64,000 nucleotides of DNA, from positions 372,001-436,000 of the forward strand of contig CP145424.1 in NCBI GenBank assembly GCA_036867785.1, given 5' to 3'. Of this stretch, positions 1 through 7,984 are shown piece after piece. This DNA comes from Plasmodiophora brassicae (lineage: Eukaryota; Endomyxa: Phytomyxea; Phytomyxea; Plasmodiophorida). Within the stretch, counting starts at the first letter, position 1. Each line of letters opens with the position of its first letter. The notes beneath the pieces were generated by a model that searched no databases, had not been told where the DNA came from, and worked only from the letters and a program-made list of their open reading frames with translations. The position numbers were made by a program, and so were the translations under genes.

Positions 1-75
1 CTCTTTGCTGCCCTCGTTCTGCCGCGGCGCAGTCTGTCCTGGATCATCGTTGGATGGAAATATGTGCAGAGCGGA

Positions 76-735
76 ATCGTCTCCCGTCAAACGAATTGGG
101 AGATGGATTTGGATATGAATCTGCTGTCGGGCAGCGTCGACGCCGTCGTCTCGGCGATCTGGGCTCCATCGGATCACGGCGGCGGCATCGTCGAGAAGGC
201 GTGGCGATCGATATATCATGGTAGCCAGCTGGTTCTAACGCTGCTGTCGACAGAGTCGGGCCCTGCCACTGATCATCGAATGAGTGAACGTCTTAGGGAT
301 CCGGTACCGATTAGACGCTGCGACCGGCCAGTGTCGCCCTGACATACCAATGTGACAACTTCTTGGACGAAGAATAAGAAGGATAACACGTTACTGCATG
401 TCGTGCTTGATATCAGTACGTCGGACGATGATCTACGTACTGTGGTATGTCAGGGCGGCGCTGGATAGGCTGGTGGCCAATACTCGTGACCACAAACACC
501 AGCAGCGGGGAATAAGCACGGGCTCTTCAAGAGGTTCACCATTCTTGATCAGCAGCAGGGCCCGACTCTGTCGACAGCTAGCAGCATCGTATGTCGATCG
601 CCACACCATCTCGACGGCGCCGGCGCCGTGATCCCGATGCCGCCCAGATCGCCAATACGACGGCGACGCCGCCCGACAGCAGTTTCATCACCGCATCCAT
701 CGATCTCCCAGTTCTTTTGACGGGAACGCATCCTG
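76..735. repeat. Diverged inverted duplication (arms 76-276 and 545-735)
   Basis: The sequence at about 76-276 reappears in reverse complement at about 545-735, with many substitutions and small indels (roughly four fifths identical by eye). The arms share a CCCGTCAAA.GAA.TGGGAGAT segment at one end and GTCGACAGAGTCGGGCCCTG at the other. The spacer is about 270 bp. The right arm overlaps the 3' end of a possible minus-strand coding region, so the left arm may be an inverted copy of a gene terminus. Bases 277-544 hold nothing I recognise. Confidence 0.7.
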
Positions 736-1172
736 GATGCGCTCGATCAACTGCAGAAGCCGGCGAGGGCTGAACCGGCCATGATCGAGCACCGGCAACT
801 CGGGCGTGTCCGCGACCAGGCGCATGTCGATCGATCATTCGCGTTACGTGTACATGGATCCGGTCCCGCGCCGAGTACAGCATGTCTTCCTCTAGGCACT
901 CGAAGGCGGAGATGGGCCGGTGCGACTGCCTGCAGCGCAGCACGACAACGACTTTCGTCGGCAGCGGACGCAAGCGCCCATGCAACATCCTGCAGGTCAT
1001 GCGGTACGCGGGCGTCGCGCCGGGTGCCGACTACCAGCTGGCCAAGCTACGAACCACTCTCGTCATGAGCGTGTCGAGCAGGCCAAGAGTACCGGGAGTC
1101 CAGGATGCGGAACGTGGGGTAGGCGTACAGGAAACGCACGTAGGCCGTCTCCCTCGCAGAATTGGTCACTGA
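700..1172 (-). CDS. Possible NAD-binding domain of a ferric reductase/FNR-type protein (fragment)
   Basis: On the minus strand a stretch reads PGATPAYRM, then KVVVVLRCR, then a piece ending DHGRFSPRRLL. This order recalls the NAD-binding half of ferredoxin-reductase/ferric-reductase proteins (GxxGxTP loop, a strand ending in VR, then a xGRP/xGRF segment). Joining the pieces needs two introns: 1031-1092 (62 bp, GT-AG) and one of about 52 bp near 800-850. No N-terminal half, flavin domain or membrane part is visible at higher coordinates, so this would be a fragment or a badly decayed gene. The resemblance is weak and a random GC-rich open frame is a real alternative. Confidence 0.25.
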
Positions 1173-1408
1173 CGCTTCGGCAGAGTTCGCACGTTACCCG
1201 ATACAGTCGTCGGCTCGGCCGCTTCTACCGCGGTGTATGACACAGTCAAGGTCGAGGCTGTGCCGGGCAGCAACGACGCTGGGCCAATTCAAATCTGCAA
1301 CAGCCCGCCCATCCTCGTTAAGAATTCCCCAGAGGTGTCCTTGACACTTCATTCAGCTATTCGTCGCGGTTGTGGAGCGCAGCGTTTGGTGGTTGTCGAC
1401 CAGCACCG

Positions 1409-1933
1409 ATGGTATCGGCCAACATCCTCATCCTCGCCGTCGCACTGCTCGTCGTCGGTAACGCGGACAACACCACGACGACAGGCCCGCCGGCCAGCTT
1501 GCCGCCGGCGTCGAGCCCGTTGAGCGCCCCGCCATCACCAACTGACTCGCCTCAGCAGCCGAGCACCACGTCAGCCGACCGCCCATCGCGGGTGCCAACC
1601 AAGGTGACGACCCCAAAGCCAATCAAATCAACGGCCCGTCCATCGCCAGTTCCTACCAACGTGACGACCCCAAGGCCAGCCAACACGGTAGCCCGCATAT
1701 CGGCAAAACCAAATAACGCGACGACCACGCCCCCAAGCCCAACATCAACTCCCACATCAACACCCTCCCGGGACCTCGCGAACGCGTCGCCATCGCCGAC
1801 CACCCCGCGTCCGATCCATCCTACAGCGTCTCCATCGTCGTTCGGAGTGGCACCATTGTCTGGCACGACGCGCAACGATCCTCCCCTGCTCATCATCATC
1901 TTCACATGCGTCGCTACCGCCCTGGTCTTGTAG
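1409..1933 (+). CDS. Mucin-like, probably GPI-anchored surface protein
   Basis: This single-exon frame gives 174 residues from the ATG at 1409. The N-terminus is a classic signal peptide (VSANILILAVALLVVGNA). The middle is almost wholly Thr, Ser, Pro and Ala, with several N-x-T sites and an imperfect repeat of the type PT.VTTP.P. The last 17 residues are hydrophobic (PPLLIIIFTCVATALVL) after a small-residue region, as in a GPI-anchor addition signal. It is therefore likely a secreted, heavily O-glycosylated cell-surface protein. An upstream in-frame start exists but would bury the signal peptide. No enzymatic domain is present. The anchor also makes sense with the PIG-W gene at 30.3-32.0 kb. 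Confidence 0.75.
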   Translation: MVSANILILAVALLVVGNADNTTTTGPPASLPPASSPLSAPPSPTDSPQQPSTTSADRPSRVPTKVTTPKPIKSTARPSPVPTNVTTPRPANTVARISAKPNNATTTPPSPTSTPTSTPSRDLANASPSPTTPRPIHPTASPSSFGVAPLSGTTRNDPPLLIIIFTCVATALVL

Positions 1934-2174
1934 GCGGCCTCGCATTCCTGCCCCCCTCAAATGGTCCAAGTCCATCAATACATTTATGAAGACTCGTCAC
2001 GCACTTCAGCATGTGGCGCTGCAGTACGTAATAAGCGCACGTCGCCAGTCCGGGTCGACGGTCGGGAAAGTGTCCTGGGACGTACGTGGCTTGGACCTCG
2101 AAGTGGCCCGCCAAAAACGCGGTCGTGAATGGCAGTCATTTTCACATTGGCGACATCGTGTTGTGGGGTCAGCG

Positions 2175-3318
2175 ATGTGGGCGCTGGGCATCAGGCGGCG
2201 GGCACTGTCGACGCTGGTCGTCGCCGACCATGTCAAGGGCGCTGTGCAGCCGGCGACGCTGAATGCGATCACGGCGGCGGCGTCGATTGGCGCATCGCCG
2301 GTGCGGGTGCTGGTCACCGGCGGCGACAAGGGCGCTGTGGATTCGGTGGCGAAATCGGTGTCGGGCGTTGACGGCGTTGATGGCGTCTTTGCTGTGGCGC
2401 ATGACGCATACAGTCACCTACTGGCAGAGAACGTGTCTTCTCTGGTGGCCAATCTGCACCAGAAGGAGAAGTACGTCGCACGATTCGCTCAGCTATCAAA
2501 TAGACCCTAACAGCTCGACGTGCAGGTTTTCACATATTCTGTTTCCTGCGACAACGTTCGGCAAGAATGTAGCCCCTCGTTTGGCCGCATTGCTCGATGT
2601 GGCTGTCGTCAGCGACATCATCAGCGTTGGCGGACCGGATACGTTTACCAGGCCGGTCTACGCCGGCAATGCCATCGCCACTGTCAAGTCGAAGGACCCG
2701 GTCAAGGTTGTCACCGTTAGACCAACGGCTTTCGCTGCTGCTGCAAGCAGCGGCAAGTCTGCATCGATCGCAGATGCCGCAGTACCCGACCAACCTGAAA
2801 CGGGTATCGAAGGGACCGCGTCCGCCGTCTGTAACGATGTGACAATTGCCCAGGGTTGACGAAATGGGTCAGCGAGGATATTGTCAAGTCTGACCGTCCT
2901 GAGCTAGCCAGCGCGAAGGTGATCGTGGCCGGTGGCCGCGCGTTGAAGTCGGCCGAGAACTTCAACCTGCTGTACAGTGGGTTCCCGAACGTCGCCCAAT
3001 ATTGCTTCGCCTGAGCCGGGTGCAGAACTCGCCGATATTCTGAACGGCGCCGTGGGCGCGTCCCGAGCCGCCGTCGACGCTGGATTCTGCTCGAACGACC
3101 TTCAGATCGGCCAGACCGGCAAGGTCGTCGCCCCCGATCTCTACATCGCCATCGGGATTTCCGGCGCCATCCAGCACCTGGCCGGCATGAAAGACAGCAA
3201 GGTCATCGTGGCCATCAACAAGGACAAAGAGGCGCCCATCTTCCAGATCGCAGACTACGGCCTCGTCGGCGACCTGTTCACCATTATCCCCGCCCTCGAG
3301 AAGGCTCTCTCGAAATAA
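2175..3318 (+). CDS. ETFA: Electron transfer flavoprotein alpha subunit
   Basis: ETF-alpha pairs with ETF-beta in the mitochondrial matrix and passes electrons from acyl-CoA dehydrogenases to ETF:ubiquinone oxidoreductase. Four exons (2175-2470, 2526-2803, 2854-2976, 3026-3318) total 990 nt, 329 residues, the usual family length. The N-terminal half carries the LVVADH start of the ETF alpha/beta fold. The C-terminal FAD domain shows [40 protein letters not shown] and the strongly conserved [11 protein letters not shown] and [18 protein letters not shown]. All FAD-contact motifs look intact. The ATG at 2175 gives a short Arg-rich presequence (GIRRRALST), fitting mitochondrial import. Introns are 55, 50 and 49 bp. 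Confidence 0.96.
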
Positions 3319-3417
3319 TGACCATCTACCGCGTTGTTGCACAAGACGTAGCCTCCAGAGTCCAGACAGTAGCGACTGCCGGTCCGGGTGAAAGGACAAG
3401 TCCGTGGGGCGGTCACC

Positions 3418-4478
3418 ATGACGTCGCTGATCGTGGCGGTGCTGCTGGCCGTCGTGACTGACGGCTGGCCGGACGCCGTGCATTGCAATGCGCCGGGCCC
3501 GCGCTTCCTGAAATACTGCGACGCGTACGCGGACGCGACGTGCTGCTCCCGGCAGGACGACCAGCGCGCGCTGAGACGAGCGGCGCCGCTGTACACCGGG
3601 CAGTTCTCGGCGAGATGCAAGGAGATAACAGCCCAGATGGCTTGCTCCGTATGCGATCCCCGGGTCGGCATGAAGAAAGTCGACGCAGTCTGCCAGGTTA
3701 TCCCGTTCTGCCGTTGTCCCATGCTATTCGTCGATTGCTAACACGTCCAACAGAGCCGATGCGACGACTGGTACGAGTCGTGCAAGAACGATTTCTTCAC
3801 CACGCCGGCATCGACGAGTGCCGTACTAGAACCCTGTTCCGTCAGCTCGCTGGTCTGCTCCAGGCTCAGCGATATTGTCACTAGGTATGTACGCAGCATT
3901 GTGTCGACTTCGTCCATCGACTGATTGGTTCTCTACAGCGGCGAGGAGTTCTGTTCGCGTTCCGGGTATTCTGTTGCAACGTCGTCATCAACGGCCTGCT
4001 TTGATGGAACGCCTCCCAAGCGTCGTCCTCGTGTGGTCGTACCCGCGACATCGGCACCCACAAAAGCCCAGATAATCGGTGCCATTGGCGTTATCAGTGC
4101 CTTCGTTGCTGTTATCGCCACCATATGTATGATTGAGCGGCGATCGCGACAAATGTTCGAAGCTCAGCAGCGTCATCTACAAGGTCCGCGTTGTCTGGCA
4201 TTTTCATTTGACGCATACTGACTCGGACAGCACCTGTAGAGGAAAGGCGGCGACTACTGACCGAATCGTGGGAGGCGCGGTTACGCGAGAACCCAATCAT
4301 CGGAGACGTTTCCAAGTCTCCTGAAAACGCGCCGCTAAACGCCTCGGCGCAGGTTGATGCGGCAGCAGCTCTCGGCCCGACTGCGGCACCCGATGACGAC
4401 TGGGTAATTGCCGAACGCGTTCCCGGCCATGAATCTGATGCAGACCATACCGTGACGGCATCTCATGCTGAACAGTAA
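3418..4478 (+). CDS. Folate-receptor-like type I membrane protein
   Basis: Exons 3418-3696, 3754-3884, 3939-4183 and 4231-4478 join to 903 nt, 300 residues. A signal peptide (TSLIVAVLLAVVTDGWP) is followed by a cysteine-rich ectodomain. Its spacing resembles the folate receptor fold: a CC pair after the first Cys, MACSVCDPRVG, then VCQSRCDDWYESCKND. One transmembrane helix follows (AQIIGAIGVISAFVAVIATI), then an acidic cytoplasmic tail of about 100 residues. This order suggests a surface receptor or adhesion protein rather than a GPI-linked folate carrier. Ligand binding cannot be judged from the sequence. The ATG sits in a CACCATGA context. Introns are 57, 54 and 47 bp. Confidence 0.65.
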
Positions 4479-4594
4479 TAATATACGTCGTCTAGTTTGT
4501 AAGGTCGGTTAGGTCGGTAGCAAGAGCTCGTGCCGCTTTCGGCGCCGCAGCCCGCGCACTGCTGGGAAACATCTTTCACCCGACTGAAATGGGT

Positions 4595-4805
4595 TTGTAC
4601 GGACTGTGGCGGTATGTACGAGCATCAATGTCGAGGGCAAAACCATGCGAAGGTGCTGGTGGCTTCTGCGCGCATGGAAGGCGGAGATAGGGCTGCAAGG
4701 CAGGTGGCGGCAGTCGCCTGTGCGAGCATGGCCGCTGGAAGCCGGTCGACCTGCAAGCAATGTGGCGGCAAGGCGAGCACGGACGGGACAAGCGCACGTC
4801 TGATG
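4595..4805 (+). pseudogene. Decayed Cys/His (HGR) repeat domain
   Basis: Fragments of a Cys/His repeat survive here in at least two frames. CTDCGG and EHQC lie in one frame; GGFCAHGRRR, GCKAGGG and LCEHGRWK lie in another; TCKQCGG then falls in the first again, with EHGRDKR after it. The repeat unit (CxxCGG.....C.HGR.K) matches the C-terminal domain of the multicopy genes at 48.8-50.8 and 58.8-60.8 kb. An in-frame stop and two or more frame changes mean it cannot make a product. No copy of the shared N-terminal repeats of those genes is seen nearby, so only the Cys/His domain is left. Bases 4479-4594 and 4806-5032 show no gene. Confidence 0.6.
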
Positions 4806-5032
4806 CTGCCCGCCATGTCCTGTGTCGCGAATCGGACGTGTCCCAATCATTGACCGATTCAGCAGAGGGCAGTGGGCCCTCCGGAAGGAAGTCGTCGGCC
4901 GGAAATGGTTGCCGGGCGACCCCGAGCCGATCCTGGAGCCAAGGGCACGACAAATGGCGCCTGAAATAGACAGTCAGATACACAGTGGCGGCTGCTGCTC
5001 TCGGCGCCGGTGCCGCCCGATCGGTGCCGATC

Positions 5033-6082
5033 ATGAATCGACGACATCTGCCTTCTGGTCGTCACCGCTGCATCCGACCAATCACGACCCTGGCTGTCGC
5101 CGTCGTCCTTGTCGGCGTCGTGGGCGTCGTCCTGTGGTACACGAACCTCGGCGACATCAGGTCGTGTGCGGGCCTGGACCCGGCGCCATCTTCGCCTGCT
5201 TCACCGGGCAGGGCGGGTTCGAAGGACGTCAACCCGGACGTGAAGAAATCGTGGATCGCACGATGGAAATCATCCGGTCCCGTCACGCAGGCGCTGATCC
5301 TGGTCAACACGATCCAGTTCCTGCGAGTGTGCCGCTGGCCTAATGTGGAGGATTCGGGAACGCCCCCGAAATCAGTGGACCCATCCAGCGTGATCGCCGA
5401 GCACCCGGTGAAGGCCGGCAAGCGGATCGTCGCTGCCGGGTTCAGCCACGGCAACATCGTGCACTTCCTGCTGAACATGCGCGCGCTGTGGTCGTTCGGC
5501 CCCCTTGTCGAACGCGAGAAAGGGTCGCTGCAGATGCTGGCCATCTACCTGTCCGGGTGCATCGCGGGAACGCTGACCGACTTCGCGTACCAGCAGCGGG
5601 GAAAGTCGCAGTGGAACCCTGTGCTTGGCGCCAGCGGTGGCGTCATGGCGCTCGTGGGCACGGCCGGCGGCTCCGACACGCCCCTGCTGTTCTCGGTCGG
5701 GCCCGGTATCCTGGAAGTCATTCTACTGGCCTTGATGGATGGCCAGGAGGTGCAGCGCCTCGAGGAGATCACCGAGCAACCTGTCGTCCGCGATCTGTTC
5801 AAAGACGTATCGCATCTGAGCCACCTGGGCGGGTTCCTGGTCGGGCTGGCGTTCCGCAAGTTCGGCGCCGGTGTGGCCGCCCCGCTCGTCGGCGCCTTCA
5901 TCGCGTTCCTGGCGCAGCTGATCGATTCAGGGTCGTCGCAACCTATGCATCCCCGCGACAAGATCCGCGTCACCGGCGTCCCTTTGGCGCCCGCGTTCAA
6001 CTGGATCCGCTCGAAAGCCACCTCCTCGTTTGGCGCCATGCGCGCCCGGCTGGCGGCGTTGGATGACCTGATCAGTCTGTAA
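5033..6082 (+). CDS. Rhomboid-family intramembrane serine protease
   Basis: Rhomboids cleave membrane proteins within the bilayer with a Ser-His dyad. This single-exon protein has 349 residues from the ATG at 5033. It starts with a hydrophobic segment (LAVAVVLVGVVGVVLWY) and a Pro/Ser linker. The rhomboid core follows: HGNIVHFLLNMRALW (the conserved H..HxxxNM loop-helix), GASGGVMALVG with the nucleophilic serine, and SHLSHLGGFLVGL with the catalytic histidine. Both catalytic residues are therefore present and the enzyme is probably active. The extra N-terminal helix resembles a 1+6 arrangement, as in mitochondrial PARL-type rhomboids, but a secretory-pathway form is equally possible. A GTG-initiated extension upstream is ignored because the genome uses ATG. 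Confidence 0.88.
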   Translation: MNRRHLPSGRHRCIRPITTLAVAVVLVGVVGVVLWYTNLGDIRSCAGLDPAPSSPASPGRAGSKDVNPDVKKSWIARWKSSGPVTQALILVNTIQFLRVCRWPNVEDSGTPPKSVDPSSVIAEHPVKAGKRIVAAGFSHGNIVHFLLNMRALWSFGPLVEREKGSLQMLAIYLSGCIAGTLTDFAYQQRGKSQWNPVLGASGGVMALVGTAGGSDTPLLFSVGPGILEVILLALMDGQEVQRLEEITEQPVVRDLFKDVSHLSHLGGFLVGLAFRKFGAGVAAPLVGAFIAFLAQLIDSGSSQPMHPRDKIRVTGVPLAPAFNWIRSKATSSFGAMRARLAALDDLISL

Positions 6083-6119
6083 TTTATCTGGGGACACAAC
6101 CTAGGTACCCCTGAAACGG

Positions 6120-6566
6120 TCACATACAGGTCCGTGTTCAGTTGGCACACGAGGCGCGCTGTTTTCAGTTGGCAGGGCATAACAACGCCGGATGGACTGA
6201 TAGTCAGTATGTACGGCCCCGTCCCAGGTCGGCGACAACGCCTTATCTATGGAGACCCTGCCTATGGGTGTAACGACCTTGTGTGTTGCCCCTACCACGC
6301 TCCGGCCCCTGCATCTCTTCAGAAGCAGTCCAATGCGGCAATGAGCTCGGTCCGCGAAGCAGTCGAATGGGCGTTCGGTCGGGTAGTGGTCGTATATGGA
6401 CTTTGACAAGAAGCAGAAGGTCGGAAAGGCTCCGGTTGGGATTTCGTTCTTGGTCGCCACCTTGTTGACAAATTGCCATACAACACTACAACCACGCGTC
6501 AACCAGATTAGCATGTATCTTGGCATGCTTCCGCCCCCATTGGAGGAATACCTCGGATGTGAATAG
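6120..6566 (+). pseudogene. Harbinger (DDE) transposase, C-terminal fragment
   Basis: The frame shows DGLIVSMYGPVPGRR, then LIYGDPAYG with a catalytic aspartate, then SSVREAVEWAFGRVV with the catalytic glutamate. This is the signature order of the DDE_Tnp_4 (PIF/Harbinger) nuclease. After FGRVVVVY the reading frame changes, and continues as DFDKKQKVGKAPVG, LLTNCHTTLQP and PPPLEEYLGCE before a stop at 6564-6566. The N-terminal half, with the first catalytic aspartate, is missing. The gene is therefore both truncated and frameshifted. Family membership is clear from the DPAYG and VEWAFGR blocks. Confidence 0.75.
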
Positions 6567-6573
6567 ACAAGAT

Positions 6574-7584
6574 TTATTGAGTGTTCTTCGTCAAGAGGGC
6601 AACGATCGCCAGCATTTGTTGGTACTGGCGCTCTTCTCGCTGTTCGTCCCGGAGCCGTTGACGCTCCTCGCGCTCCTCGTCGCGCTGCCGTTGACGCTTC
6701 TCGCGCTCCTCGTCGCGCTGCCTTTGGCGCTCTTCAAACTCCAGCCGGTGCCTTGCAATGTCCAAGTCGAACGCCAGGCGCTGCTGCAGGAGCTGCAACT
6801 TAGCCGACTGTGCTTGATTGCTTTGACTAACGACCGCCGCGATGGCGTCAGAGAAGGCATCCAGCTTCTGGCGCTTGCTGATCTTGCGCCGGAAATTGCC
6901 TGCCCTTTTCATCCTGTTCGGCCGGTGGGGAGGGGGAGAGGCAATCTCCATGGCGTTATCACTCTGGCAGCATTTGTTAGCAAATGTGAAGTAAAATTTG
7001 AAATTCAGAACAAGACGCACACTGGAATCCGTGAGATCCTCGACGGAAACCTCTCCGTTCAGCACTGCGTTGCCATTACTTTCGTCATCGAGGCTCTCGT
7101 AGCCCAACTCTCGCATCGCGAATTCGCGCATGATGGCCCCCGACGCTTGGACCGCTTCCTTCTTGCCGGTCAACTCGGCCTTTGCAGCCGCGGCCATCGT
7201 CAGATGATCGTCCATTCTGGTGACGATATCGGCCAAGAGTTCCTGTCTCGCGGCAAACTCTTCCTCGACGCCGAACTTCTTGAGGGACTCCTGGTCGTCC
7301 TTCCTGAACTGGCCGACTATCAGTTCGAAACGCTTTTTCAGCGAAGCCCCGTCTTTCTTCAGGCCAAAGCCGATGGTATTGGCCAGCCGAGCGGCAATGA
7401 GTTCCCACACGGCCATCACCTTCCCGTACGTCGCCTCCCAAGGCTTGATGTCGTTCGCTGCGCGCAGCAGGAGCACATCGTGCCATGCCGAAAACCGCTT
7501 GCGTGTCGGGGCGCCGCCCTGTGCCAGCGGCTGGAAGTCCTTGTAGCTATGAGCGACAATGCTGCGATCTGGTGGCGCAGACAT
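6574..7584 (-). CDS. Myb/SANT-like DNA-binding protein of a Harbinger-type element
   Basis: From the ATG at 7584 (minus strand) the frame gives 336 residues, or 317 if a 57-bp intron at 6964-7020 is removed. That segment has GTGCGT and CCAG ends and a CTAAC branch-like site, is AT-rich, keeps frame and has no stop. The N-terminal half has the tryptophan spacing of a Myb/SANT-type domain (RFSAWHDVLLLRA, then KPWEATYGKVMAVWELIA, then KRFELIVGQFRK). The C-terminal third is a long charged coiled coil of ERQR/DEER repeats. Proteins of this build accompany PIF/Harbinger transposases and are thought to bind element ends. The reading frame is intact although the neighbouring transposase is not. Confidence 0.6.
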   Translation of the reverse strand: MSAPPDRSIVAHSYKDFQPLAQGGAPTRKRFSAWHDVLLLRAANDIKPWEATYGKVMAVWELIAARLANTIGFGLKKDGASLKKRFELIVGQFRKDDQESLKKFGVEEEFAARQELLADIVTRMDDHLTMAAAAKAELTGKKEAVQASGAIMREFAMRELGYESLDDESNGNAVLNGEVSVEDLTDSSVRLVLNFKFYFTFANKCCQSDNAMEIASPPPHRPNRMKRAGNFRRKISKRQKLDAFSDAIAAVVSQSNQAQSAKLQLLQQRLAFDLDIARHRLEFEERQRQRDEEREKRQRQRDEEREERQRLRDEQREERQYQQMLAIVALLTKNTQ

Positions 7585-7984
7585 CGAGGGCGTTGCCAGG
7601 TGCCGGTACGTGATGGTGGGGTGTCTTGAGTGCAGAAAGCAGTCCTGCGCCACAGGGGTGGCGGTGCCCGTTTCTGACGCTGTCGACGGACGGAAACGTA
7701 GCCCCGGTTAGCGCGGCCTGTTCCAACCCTGGGCTCAGCATTTCACGTTTGGACTGACGTTTGAGTATCGACTTCGACTCTGCGACAGTGGCTGTGCCGG
7801 GCCGCGGAACGGAAAACGGAACGGAAAAGTGGGCTCCGAAAGTTCTCCAATGCTGTCGCCCGGATGGCAGCGACGGGACGGGCCCATGGACTACAGGTAC
7901 AAGTAATATTGAGTGGGCAGCTGCTTGCCCGGCCGCCCCGGTGTTACATGTACAGTCTGGTAGTAGGTAGCGCAGTCCGACAGA

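Larger units (their letters stand above)
6120..7653. mobile_element. PIF/Harbinger-type DNA transposon remnant
   Basis: Two convergent coding segments abut with seven bases between them: the 3' part of a Harbinger transposase on the plus strand and a Myb/SANT-like protein on the minus strand. A transposase plus a separate Myb-like DNA-binding protein is the standard gene pair of PIF/Harbinger elements. Only the C-terminal part of the transposase remains. I could not pick out terminal inverted repeats or a 3-bp target duplication, so the limits given are those of the coding matches. The element looks truncated on its left side and non-autonomous. Confidence 0.6.

Noticed and set aside
1-60. 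A gene running in from the left edge
   Set aside because: The first 60 bases have no motif, and the following open frame is the arm of the inverted duplication.
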